Positions 25,301-36,327 of a stretch of DNA of 64,000 nucleotides are shown here, one piece after another. Under the pieces are notes generated by a model. It saw only the letters and a list, made by a program, of their open reading frames with translations, was not told the DNA's origin and did not search any database. Source of the stretch: Mnemiopsis leidyi. Its lineage: Eukaryota; Ctenophora; Tentaculata; Lobata; Bolinopsidae. The stretch spans positions 247,207 to 311,206 of the forward strand of contig JH152945.1 in assembly GCA_000226015.1 (NCBI GenBank). The letters run 5' to 3'. The position numbers were made by a program, and so were the translations under genes. Every line of letters starts with the position of its first letter. Positions within the stretch are counted from its first letter, which is position 1.

Positions 25301-26004
25301 CAATCAGTGTTGAAAAAAGCTCTCACTCGTCATAACAAATCGGTGGCCCCTCCACACAATTCTCTATAGATGATGAACCGAGAAATCTAAAACCGATATC
25401 AGTCTAATTCATTTTTTACATTGTTTCAGACAAAAAACATCTTTGATTCAATGACGAAGTTTCTGGTCAAAACATTTCTTATGTCTGCAAAACAGCGGTA
25501 TTCAGATGTGGCCAAAGAAATGCAAAAGGTCGGTACCTACATATTTCTATTTTCCGTGTAACGTGTTATGATCATAATCAAAAGATAATTTCTGAATTTT
25601 CTTCACGCATTTGAATATAAGGTTTACAAAAATTCAACTACTACAAATTGAAAGCATTATTATAATGGAGTATTGTCAAATAAAAGCAAACTATATTCAT
25701 ATTTCAAACTATCATATTATTTCAAATAAAAGCAATTATTATCATATTTCAAACTATCATATTTTAAATTAAAGCAAACTATCATATTTTAGACTATCAT
25801 ATTTTAAATAAAAGCAAACTATCATATTTCAGACTATCATATTTTAAATAAAACCAAACTATCATATTTCAGAGCAAAAGATGCGTCAAACTGATAAAGC
25901 CAAAACTCGGCGACAGTAACTTTAATGCAGCTAAATTTTGGAAATCAGAAATCAATTGGATAATGGATAAAATTAAAAAAGCTCGCAAACTTATGACAGC
26001 CTGA
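22333..26004 (+). CDS. Gene B: tandem paralogue of gene A, secreted protein of unknown family, 11 exons
   Basis: Exons: 22333-22369, 22515-22717, 22975-23118, 23306-23422, 23556-23768, 23861-24004, 24285-24389, 24595-24723, 25030-25134, 25430-25528, 25873-26004; 1428 bases, 475 aa. The map equals gene A except that A's exons 2 and 3 are one exon here. The first intron is phase 1, the rest phase 0. Signal peptide: MTTNFCWKYALIGFIVVLLA. Shared landmarks: FELNTTEIFG (A: FNLNTTNMFG), QKCWLYDLY (identical), ELKWTDVSDYM (A: DLKWSDISSYL), DCYSELLQMM (A: NCFDELLQFM), EDIIL, FCHHQ. Eight cysteines are in register with A. Overall identity is low outside these blocks, so the duplication is old or the proteins evolve fast. 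A polyadenylation signal AATAAA lies at 26341. No outside family recognised. Confidence 0.85.
25685..25872 (+). repeat. Tandem copies of the acceptor end of the last intron of gene B
   Basis: About five units of 'AAATAAAAGCAAACTATCAT' followed by 'ATTTCAGACTATCATATTTT' lead up to the true acceptor CATATTTCAG|AGC at 25872. Several copies keep an ATTTCAG acceptor word. It mirrors the donor duplications in gene A, but at the 3' splice site. Confidence 0.85.
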
Positions 26005-26340
26005 AATTGAGCAGACGATCATATTCGAAAATTGTATATAATTTAACCGTTTTACACTTTTGATTCATAAATCATCTCTTGAGAACCTAATTAAATTTGT
26101 AGTGTTAAAATAGTTTTAATAGTTATTAAAATAGTTTTAAAAATCATTTTGTAACATTGCAATATCCATTTTATACGTTGTTTTGGTTTTCAATGTTGTG
26201 TTTCAGTATTTTCATTTTGTATCATGAATTATCATTTTCATTAATAATTTGAGGGGCAACTTGTAATTTTTTTGTTCATATGATATTTAATTAACATAGT
26301 AATGAATATGGGAGCTTTCACTTAATTTATTCATATCATA

Positions 26341-26346
26341 AATAAA
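26341..26346 (+). terminator. Polyadenylation signal of gene B
   Basis: AATAAACATAATAAA lies 337 bases after the stop codon; two overlapping-type signals follow each other. This is a normal distance for a 3' UTR in an AT-rich genome. Confidence 0.4.
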
Positions 26347-26349
26347 CAT

Positions 26350-29300
26350 AATAAAAAGCTTTTCATATTTTTGCAATTTTCATTAAGTTTTTGTGAAATA
26401 GATTATTTCTCATGTCAATTACGTTTATCGATTCTCTATATTTGATCTGCTATTTGCATTCAGTTTTAAGATTTCAATTATTCGGTTTATTTATATTGAT
26501 TGGATGAAATATTTGAATTGCAATATTATTTTACTCATTTTTCAACTTCTTCGATTAAATAAGTTTTACTTTTATAGTCTTTATATTGCTTTTGGAGATG
26601 CTGTCTTCATTTTTTAGCTATAAATAATTGGAAAGCAAATGGTGTTGAGATTCTCCACCATTACAATAACTCTGCAGAGTGGAAATCGGTGGTATTAACA
26701 TCTGAGGATAAATGCAAGATGTGTTCAAGACCAAAAATTGCAGTTTTGTCACCAATTTTTTGTCTCGCGGTGAGGTGCATTCGGAGATGAATTTCTATAA
26801 AGACTTGATATTATAGTATCGTAATATGCTTGTATGACGTATGTGAGTATTTTCAATAATAAAACAAATAAACAATCATAATTTTATAAGCTATTATAAG
26901 TTTTATAAATTTGATAACGTCATATGTGAACAACCCCGTATTACGAATATTTGGTCATCAACCCTGTGATTTCTAAAACTGAGTATTAGTTACCCCCATC
27001 CAATTGTTTTAAACACAGCAGAAATTGGACTATCGGAGTGTGGTGGAGTGTTTATAGTGTAACGGCCCTGATGAGTGCCATATCAGTGAGTGACAGCATG
27101 GTAACTTGGTGAGCTGGTTTTTGAAAATTGTTTGAGGTGCTGGATGATGGTAGGGTCTTGCGTTGCAAAACTTTGCCCCTTGAACACAAATGAATATCAA
27201 ACAAAGACTGGTTTCATGGTGGCTTGCTCCTCTGCTGGTTTACGGGTGAATGGTTGCTATAGCTAGGTGCTCGAACCAGGGGAGTAAAGGTGATTATTTT
27301 AATAGTTTCCCAGCAAATGTTGTTATAAAGATCCTGAATAACTGTTCATGAAAATTTTGATAGAAATAAAAATCATGATAACAAATCATATATAAATCAC
27401 ACGCATGGTAAGAAAATAGTAAAAGCTTTAAGTCGAATTGACTTATTATGGTGTGATCTAGGAAATTCTCTTAAAAATATGTTTTTGTATTCATTCAATA
27501 TTTCATTATCTTATTATCATCATGGCTCAAAATGGATTAATGGAGTCCCAGATCTTTGGAATCCTAGCAGCTGACCTGAATTAGGACTAAGGAGGGTCAC
27601 TTCAAGAGTGAACGTGGCCATCAGCACCATTGAAAATATTCAAACTACCTAGGTATGAACTATGACTTCCCCATCATAGTGCTTTTGTATAAAAACTCAT
27701 CTAACGAAGAAGATTTCATTGATTTTAAATGGTCCATTTTCAATTGGTTATTTCTGGTACCAAGCATGTTGGCAAGGAGGACAGTTTATGGTAGAAATGA
27801 GCTGCCCACTATACATATACTGAAGACCACCACGAATTTAAGTTGTTAGGCAGAAACTATCTTAAAGGTTAAAACGAATTGATGCAGTAATTCATGCCGA
27901 CATGCCATATACTAAATACCCGCAACTGCTCATGAAGACACGTACGTTAACGTAATTAGTTAACTCTTAACAAGGACGGTAATCACTAATCTACCGATAA
28001 CTGACTGAGATCAAAATGTTAGTGAATTAATCCTAGTTCCGTGTCTAATACGCATACGGATACTGTACATAAAATCTATTAGAACATGAAATGCATGTAT
28101 ACATACTGATACATACAAGCGTGCTCAATATAAGTGCAACAATACGGTTTGAGGACTATGAGGACTGTCTGATTGGCTTATTGAAAGTTACAAGACAGGA
28201 AGCACTCGCACTGAAATCGAGAGGTAAGCTTGGAGACTATTCCAACTCGGCCACTTTACAATTAGTGTGCTAGAAAATCCGTAATCAGGACAAAAATCAA
28301 TGTCAACAACAATATTTTCAGATGAGTTTCGCCTAACGGAGGAGAAAACCCACCTCACGGATGCTTTGTGATAAAATTTCACGAACTCGGACAGTCTTCA
28401 TTTGGAAGGAATTTGCAAGTTCGATCAGCGTACCACAGAACACGGAAATGAAAATCTTGAAAGCATTTTGGAATACATTTTTACTTTATAAGGTATACCT
28501 ACTGCTGCACTTCCCACTTTTTCTGCTATGAACGCGTTTAGCCGTCTCTTTTTTTGTCGCACAATTAGTGTAACTGAGGGAAATGGAATGACACTTAAAA
28601 ATTTCCGCTAGAGCTTTTTCCATGTGGGGTGCAGTAGTTTTTAAGTGAGACGTGACTTATTGTTCTTAGACCTGGGTTATTGGCAGTTGTAAACTTTAAG
28701 AAGGTACAGACACTTATCATCTTCTATAAGTGACTTTTATCTTTTCTGATACAACATCATTTTTCAGTTCTGTCTAAAAAACCATAATTTTAGTGCTTAC
28801 ATTTAAAACTTACTGCATAATGGTGGATTAAGATTTAAGCAAATCCTATGAGTATGAGGCAGACCTGATTTAGCTTGCAGTGCATGTGGACCAAGCGCTA
28901 TTTGAATATAATCCGCTCGTGCCCCAGAAAAGGCTTTCCTAGTTTGGGTTGGTTGCAGCTTTAAAACAAATATCCGCTGAACTGCGAATGACCGTTTCTA
29001 TCTGCACTACCAGTACTAAGAACGGATGCTTGCGTGGCTATTGTCTCCAGCTTTCGCTACTTCACTACCGCCTCAAATACCAAATATACTCCACCATTGT
29101 TTCTGATTTCCGTTCTCTGGGTTGAAAATCTAAGTCCTATAGTTGGTTACTTGCGTGTGCTTGTAAAGCTTTGGCAACAATATCATTTTCAGCTAAGGTA
29201 GTTTCATGAAGACTATTGGAATCGTTTCATGCCGTACATATTGATTCTATAATTGATCATCTTAACAGTTAAATTAACATTTATATATTTCTTTCATATA

Positions 29301-29425
29301 TCTCACCAATAGCTCATTAGCATGACAGTGTCTATAACCTATGAAGACGTTTTACATATATTGATGATTAAAATTTGCATCAGCAATAATGGTTTTAAGA
29401 TCAGCTCTATATCGGGGTGTAAAAG
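26350..29425. other. Intergenic stretch without a supported gene
   Basis: Short open frames only, none with a domain, and no RNA gene. A 25-base stretch near 26100, 'AATTTGTAGTGTTAAAATAG', resembles the middle of the fold-back element at 45055, so a decayed copy may be present. Confidence 0.45.
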
Positions 29426-29430
29426 TGCAG

Positions 29431-29561
29431 GGGTTGCAGTAGTTTTAATGGCAGCGGAAGTAGGCCCTTCATGGAATCACAGTTCTTACACTTCCAACGT
29501 GTGCCATCTTGGAAGCACGGCGAACTCTCTTACAATAGCATTAAACACCGTGCACCACAAG
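29431..29561 (+). pseudogene. Lone exon resembling exon 2 of genes A and B
   Basis: AAAGTGCAG|GGGTT opens and CACAAG|GTAGCC closes a 131-base exon with phase 1 in and phase 0 out, exactly as exon 2 of gene B. The split first codon again gives glycine, then 'VAVVLMAAEV' (B: FIVVLLASKEV; A: VVIVSLLCKDV). Further on, 'GSTANSLTIALNTV' faintly matches B's 'GSNSITISDAI'. No exon 1 and no later exons were found. It may be a relic of a third copy, an unrecognised gene, or chance. Confidence 0.3.
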
Positions 29562-30158
29562 GTAGCCGCTCAACCTCTTTCTATTGGATCGTGTCCCAAA
29601 AGAAGCGTTCTAATTGGCTGAGCGAAGTCATGTGACAGACAAGTCGAGCGGATTGTGCTAATGTTGGAGTCCTGCACTGAACCGGATGTTCGAACTATAA
29701 AGGTCCTATTGTCCCGTCCGAGGATTCTTGGGCGATTTGTTCGGTTTTACACGGGGCGTTTTAGAGAGTTTTACATTACCCAGCTCCTATAGTTATAGCT
29801 GAAGGCAGTATATCAGTCCGCCATGCTAGGTTTGCTCACGTTACTGACAGTTTTATTTATCATTACTGATTACGCAACTGTTGCACTTTAATCATGATCA
29901 ACCGCCGACCTCGATCCTCCTGTATCAGTAAGTGCTGCGTTGGTACTTGTCGCAACAACAGCAACAAATTTCCGAGCGAGTTCGATTAACAAGCAAAGAG
30001 TTAAAGCGGATAGGATGGTTATGTAGCAAAACCTTATCGTTGATCATTTGACGTAAGGTTCGGGAGCATAGTATTAGTATCGGTCAAATCATTGCATACC
30101 AAACAGTTGACCATCATTCCGACCACGTCATCAGACCCCTCCTTACTTGAGGTGGCGT

Positions 30159-30756
30159 CACGTGACCTGTAGGATCCCACCCTTTGCAAATTGAGTTTTT
30201 CAAAATTTCAGCCTACAGTTAATGTTGAAAATTCAGGTTTTTGTCACTTCCAGATGTGCAGTGCTGTGTTTGTTTCCGCCTGACGAGGTCACGTGATTAC
30301 TGAGAAGTGACACGTGGTTGCAGCACGTGTTGCAACCGTAACTGTAAGTCTCTAGATGAATTCCCGCCCAGTCATGCACCTTCGTTTCCTTTCGCTAGCT
30401 GTAGGCTTGTTTAGTTGGCAATCCGGGGTTACTTAGATTGTTGTTGTTATTAAAGTCGTTGTTGATGTTGTTTTGAGTCGTTTAAAGTTGCTCACTATAA
30501 AGGTCCAATATTAGTTTTCGACAATTATTGCAATCCCCGATTATACATGGCTATTGGGCTTGATGATCAATATATTATACATGTGGTTTTAAGCGTTTAT
30601 ATCTTTTTTGAGATACTATTACTAATTGAGTAACAATATGTACAAATGTGAGTTACCAGCGTTTACTAACCACCTCATCTTTTCCTGACAGGATTGCATT
30701 TTCACTTGATGGTTTGAGAGGACCGGCTGTTAAAAACTAGCTAGCTTGCTCACGTG
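30159..30756. promoter_or_regulatory. Cluster of five CACGTG E-boxes upstream of the C14orf93-like gene
   Basis: CACGTG palindromes occur at 30159, 30290, 30311, 30324 and 30751. The first is within GTCACGTGAC, the form favoured by USF and MiT/TFE bHLH-zip factors. Four lie within 171 bp. The region is also richer in GC than its surroundings, as expected of a promoter. A leader acceptor CTGACAG near 30691 would place the last E-box in the exon carrying the start codon. Confidence 0.5.
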
Positions 30757-30775
30757 ACATCTAAAAGGGAACTCT

Positions 30776-33700
30776 ATGGCATTTTGCCTGCCCATCACCA
30801 GCCTCAACATGGACAAAAACTCTCTTAACATGCTCTCTGAGCCCAGCGTAAAGCTCGAAATGTCACCACCTTCCCTAAACTTCGACTCAGATCTGATAAA
30901 ACCTACAACCCCAGAAAATGTGTACTCGCTTAGTTTTCAGAACATTGCAGAGAAAAATTCACTACTCCTGTGCAGCCCAACTCCTCCATTAGGTGATGAA
31001 CACAGGGCGATCAGTCAGCCTGGTTCGAAAACCAGCTCGACCTTGTCCAGTCTGCTGAACCTACAGGCCACCACCTCGCCAAGCAGCCCAGCAGTCACTT
31101 CCACGTTGTTACAGAGCTCCAATCTCGCTCTGCTCTCAAAACTTCCTTTCTTGAATCCGACAAAGCGGCCGGAAGAACATAAACCTGGGGACCATGTTTC
31201 AACAGTTCCAACGACATGTCTACCGCTGCCGATACCGTCCAACTTGCCACTCCTCAGCACTTTGAACCCCCAGATATTGAATTATTCTCCGTCCACGCAG
31301 TCCATTTCAGAGATCCTTGCTAAGTTAGCCGCCACTAAAACTACCGATAACTCGAGTATCGCTCTCAGCAGCGAATCGAACAGTTTGACTTCAGAGACCC
31401 TTGCAAGGCTGGCTGGAAGTGGACTAGTCAGCCCAAATTTGTCAAGTTTACAGATTCCTAATATTGCTTCCAATATCAAGCTTGAGTCTCAAAGGGAAAC
31501 TACATTCGCTACGAACGGAAATGGTAAATAAAGCGGTTTTTGTTAATATGTATCCAAATTAGAAAAAACCATATATGCTGTCTTCATCTGCACCAAGCCC
31601 GTCCATGAAGAAGTCTTTCTTTCCTAATCAAAACTTTTCAGACGAAGACAAAAGCAAAACTGATCCTTTTTCGAACGTAGCAAACATCATGTCGAACAGT
31701 CTCAACGGGCAACTGTTAGTAACTAGAATTGCGGATATTGCAAGATTTCTAATTTATTGATTATGAAAGCTATAGTAATCTAAGGCTGATAGTGTGCCCG
31801 ACACCATGAGCAGATCTGCTTTCACACAGATATACGCTAAACCACACAATTACATTTGCCTGAGGATTTTAACCTCCGCGGATGTCCAGGTCTTAGTCCA
31901 ATTTCAGCACATACCTATACAGGAATGAGATACCCGTCACGGTGATCCACCAAGTGAATACTTCCCAAGGTCAGAGACCCTGTACCAATCACAGCTTGGT
32001 AGACTGACCGGATCTTGCAAGCAAGAAACCTGATGTATAGAACGTGCCCCTAGCGGGGCTCGAACCAGTGACCTTCAGATCGCCGGGCCAAAGTGTTAAC
32101 TACTGAGCCACGACGCCGATATTTAATTTAAGCTGCAATAAAAGAATAAAAGATTCGATTCTCGCTGTAAACATTTTGCGTGCTTTCAGTAATTCGGCCC
32201 ATACTATGTACTAAATCAATCTCTCTTAGTGCTTAGTATTAGCATATGTTATACTATCGACTATACGTATACCGTTCTGAGAGAAACACGTAGCCACGCT
32301 GATAAGTGCATTGAGCGGAGACTTTTTGTGAGAATGCCACGTTGTGATTTCCGTTTTCATTGCAGTACCGGCGGCTATTTTTGTACGACTATGCAGCAGC
32401 TGTATGTACTCATGTACACTGAATCTGCCATTACTGTATTATTAGTCTATTACATGAAAAGAAACCGACCGGATATCCGGCTTCGAAATCCGGTTCCGGT
32501 TTCAAAACAATTTGCCGGATTTTAACCAGAAATCAAATTATTTCAAGCCAAATAAGTACGCCGCATAGGCATAAGTCAAAATTATTAATTAATGATAAAC
32601 CGCATATTTGTTTCATATTTTCACTAAAAATTCAGTTTCGATCAAAAAACGACCGGCCAAACAAAAATTTCCGGCCGAATCCGGCTACCCAAATTTTTTG
32701 ATAAAAAACACCTGTTTCCGATCCGGCAAGATCCGGCTAAATAAGATTGATTTCCGGCCATTTCCGGTCCGGTGGCCAAAATCCTCCAAAACAACAGCAA
32801 ATAATGGCTAAGGTTAAAAAACGCTAGCATGGTTCGTTTAGATACAAACAATTGAAGTCAATAATAGGATGAATCTTTCCCAGAGAAATAAACAAGCAGC
32901 TGATGACCTGCCTAACAGTGGCACTTGACGAGATAAAGGAGCTGAGGAAGCAGCTGTCGGAGAAAGGAGGGGTCAGCACCCAGACGGGAGATCTAAAGAC
33001 ACCTACCCTTCTCTCTCGAGCCTCCTCGGAATTGCACAGTCCCTCTATGGAGAAGGGAGGAACAGAGTGGGATACTGACAATGTTTCTACGCCTGGATCG
33101 GTAAGTCATTCTTTATAGAGTTTACAACATAACTCAAATTATTCATTAAGCCTGCCTTCAATCAAACAGAAGTTGATGCCAAAAGTTCATGCCAGAAGTT
33201 CATGCTAAAATTCATTTTGGTATTTTGACTATGTAATCATAAAAATCTTCCAGGTTTCTCCTTGTCCGTTCAGCACAGACTCCCAATCGACTCCGACACA
33301 ACTTATCGACATCAAAAGTTTGCTCAAACTGGGAGAAAGCAAGGAATGGACAATACCGACAATTAAGTCTCTAGAACAACTCCCACTCGGTGCGAAACGA
33401 ACTCGAGCTGGGGACGTTAAGTTAAAAAGTAATGTCCCTGCTGCATGTAGAGTAAGTCAAAGGAGTGTTAGTGGTTAGGTTTTTCAACTACACCTAAAAA
33501 TCTGGGAGCGATGCAGGTGAACTTAATAATTCAAGTTTGATAAATCTTAATCACATTAAATTAAGTAACGATTTCTCCTCACTAAAAGTAGTGTCCCCCA
33601 GTCGATTGTAAAGAATGTGTATCGGGAGCTGGTGCGACGAGAGGCGATAAACGCGTTCGACCTACACCAGGGACAAGAGAGTGCTCACAACGTCAAGATA

Positions 33701-35741
33701 TACTGGCAAGTTATCGAGTACATCAAGAAGACCACCAGCAATTGTTCCTGGGAGGAGGCCGACATGTTGTGTGAGTTTTTTGTGGTTATTGTTAGAGTGT
33801 TAGATCTTGGAGGTTTTCAGTGGAAAACGGGAATGTTCTGCTTTAGGCTTGTTAACATGTTGCGATGTTGATACCATGATTATGACACTTGATAGGCATT
33901 CAAGCTATCGTTTGTTATGCTTATCTTTATGATAAAATGTTCAAAAATTAAAGACATTCGAATGCATGAATTGTGATTGTCAACCTTTTTAATAAAACTA
34001 CAAGTATAGGTAAAAACGTTTTATAAGTGTAGGTAAAACGTTTGCTGAAATATTCTTAGTTTCTAGTGAACAATATCACTTGCTCAGACGCTATCAGAAC
34101 CTACTGGCGCAGCCTGAGAGATGACAGACAGCGTGAGTTAAGCGGGAAAAAGTACAACCATCGACGGATGATAATTAGACGGGAGATAATGAAGAGAAAG
34201 CTGAAGTCTCGGCAGAAAGCGATCGGTTTAGTCAACTGGGGAAGTGAGATGAAGCAGTTGTTTGAAGAGACCTTGAACCTGGACTACATGAGCAGTGAGG
34301 AGGAGGTTGGAAAAATTGTTGAATTTTAAAATTCGATTCAGATGATGTCTTTTCAGAAACTAGTAGAAAAGAGAGGCAATGCTCAGTAGCTATTTCTTCA
34401 TTATACTTATAGCGTTCTCTAAGTATTAGAAAGTGTCAAAATTGACGCACAAAAAGACCGCACCCTTTCCTCAGGACAACACCGTGGAATCGCGGGAAGG
34501 TCCCAGACCTCGAGTAGTAAGACGGCTACCCTGGGCCAGCGCCACCCTGACCCAATGCAAGGCGGACCTGGACGCCGAGTTTAAGAAGATCTGCAGCGCC
34601 AGACAGCTGAAAGCCACTGCCCACGTGTACCGTCGTGATCACGTGATCAGCAGTCGTCCCAAACCGCTGGTGTGTCCCCAGTGGGCTGTTGATCCTAACT
34701 GGGTTCCTGAAAACATGGTAAGCAGGTCAGACAGAATAGGAATGTTGCAATGAATCGAAGTATTGTACCAAATGAAACGCTCTTGTTTCAGTGACTATTT
34801 GTAAGCTTTCGAACATACACTGTGGTCATGGTCACACTGAAAATATAATTACGAATGTTGCAATGAATCTTGTGTGTGCACCTGCATGTGATTATAAATG
34901 ACGTTGTTTTATCAAAGTCTCGCAATGAAAAACATTTGCTGCAGAATGATTCGACCGAAGAAAAGAAGGAAGCTGCAGAAAAGACAAAACGACCCTCCAT
35001 GATACCCTACGACCCTTCTTCACCGACATCAGCAACCACTCAACTTTTGGGATTAAGTGACGAGATTCTCAAAACCTTGAGAGACCCTAGTGTTGTTGAT
35101 TTCAGCAATACGGTAGGTGAAGTTTTGAATATTTGCACTTAAATGCCATTCCGGCCTTATAATACCGCTCCTAAATGTCCGTCTAAGATGTTAGAATCGA
35201 AAGTATAATAGTAAGCAATTGGATTACCCGATTTTTGAATAAATTTCTTGTAATTTAAGTGTTTTCACTGCAGGCATCCCCGGACCACATCTCTACCAAT
35301 TCTTTTCAAGAAGATGTGAGCCCAGATCCAACATCCACGGTCGATGTGTTGCCTTCAGCTGGCAAACTCTCCAAATCTCCAACAACCAGCTCTCCGGACA
35401 TAATACCAAGAACTTCTACAGCAGATAACATCTCCACCATAACAAACATTGCACGTGACATCTCCACAACAACAAACATTGCACGTGACACAAACCATGT
35501 GATCATGACGGATGATCACCACCACATTTCTCAGTCCCAGTACCAGAACACAGTGCAGCAGACAGCGCCATCAGGTTTTGAGCAGGAGCTTTTCTCATCG
35601 CTGTCCGAGGTCGACAAGGCGCTCTTTGAGAGTGTGGTTAACACCCTAGCAGAGACTAACCCCAGAGTAAGAGAACTCAATCCCATTGAAGTTATCATGT
35701 CTCTTAACATGACGTCAGATTCAGATAACTTGGGAGGATAG
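30776..35741 (+). CDS. C14orf93-like nuclear protein with coiled coil
   Basis: Exons: 30776-31523, 32886-33100, 33254-33451, 33602-33770, 34067-34305, 34475-34717, 34945-35112, 35274-35741; 815 aa with consistent phases. The N-terminal 250 residues are Ser/Thr/Leu/Pro-rich and disordered, with two sumoylation-type sites (VKLE, IKLE). Exon 2 gives a coiled coil (LDEIKELRKQLSEK). Exons 4-6 hold the conserved core: 'YWQVIEYIKKTT', 'YWRSLRDDRQREL', 'KLKSRQKAIGL', 'LDYMSSEEE', 'RVVRRLPWASATLTQCKADL', 'DPNWVPENM'. From memory this follows human C14orf93 block by block: YRNSL, KLRSRRYRLF, EELMSDEED, WVARPPRFRAQRLTELCYHL, YNPNF. The C-terminus is Ser/Thr/Asp-rich with a short duplicated TNIARDIST segment. 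A nuclear regulatory role is inferred; the family's biochemistry is poorly known. An extra ORF block at 31641-31718 has a good acceptor but no phase-compatible donor. AATAAA lies at 35858. Confidence 0.6.
31790..32119 (-). mobile_element. tRNA-derived SINE
   Basis: On the minus strand the head begins GGCGTCGTGGCTCAGTAG at about 32117. It contains an A box (TGGCTCAGTAG) and, about 45 bases later, a B box (GGTTCGAGCCC). The acceptor ends do not pair, so it is not a working tRNA gene. A body of about 250 bp follows towards lower coordinates (CTTGGTGGATCACCGTGACG, GGACATCCGCGGAGG). It lies antisense in intron 1 of the C14orf93-like gene. The 3' boundary is approximate. Confidence 0.65.
32460..32790. 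repeat. CCGGAT/TTCCGGCC-rich low-complexity block
   Basis: About twenty CCGG words in 330 bp, in forms such as ATATCCGGCTTCGAAATCCG, TTTCCGGCCGAATCCGGC and TTTCCGGTCCGGTGG. It resembles the smaller cluster at 4295-4390. The open frames here follow the repeat. It is intronic to the C14orf93-like gene, ending about 100 bp before exon 2. Confidence 0.6.
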
Positions 35742-36327
35742 ATTTAGGTTGGGCTTGGGCATTAATTTACTATTTTACTAATATCTTGTTAAATTAATTC
35801 ATTACGATGTAGGCGTAGCAAATCTTTGTTTACTACTTTTAAATTAGTGTTCAGAGAAATAAATTATATATAAATGATAATCAGGTTTCCCGTTTCGGAA
35901 ACCGCGATTTCATAAACGAGTGAATTTCGAAATGATTTTGTTAAATTTATGACCGTTTTTCTGTAAATTGAGCGTGTAAATTAGTTTTAACAGTATTGTC
36001 AGTTCTATTTGGTATTTTATTTATTAACGCATTTATTAATTGTGTTGAAATATATTGGTGTTTAATTTGATTGAACAACATATTTACTGTATTGACTACG
36101 ATTTGATATTTATTCTTAACTGCAACATAGAATGTTTTTAATTTTCAAATATTCTGCATAGCTAAACTTTAGAGATCTGCAGCAACTTCATTAAGAATTC
36201 ATTATATTTTGTATCTAAAATGAAAATAATCATAAATGGAAAAAGCAACAATTGATAAGTATTAAGTAATACATAAATCTAGACGTCCTTTAGACCAGGT
36301 AAGATTATTAGGCACGAAATCAATATT

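Noticed and set aside
29823-29891. Tiny frame MLGLLTLLTVLFIITDYATV resembling a signal peptide after a TATAAAG motif
   Set aside because: It stops after 22 codons and no consensus donor joins it to another exon.
31641-31718. Extra exon between exons 1 and 2 of the C14orf93-like gene
   Set aside because: The acceptor CTTTTCAG is good and in phase, but the only donor (TTA|GTAACT) would put the next exon out of frame; at most a rare or nonproductive exon.
32046-32117. Possible tRNA gene on the minus strand
   Set aside because: A and B boxes are present but the acceptor ends do not pair and a long body follows, so it is a SINE head.
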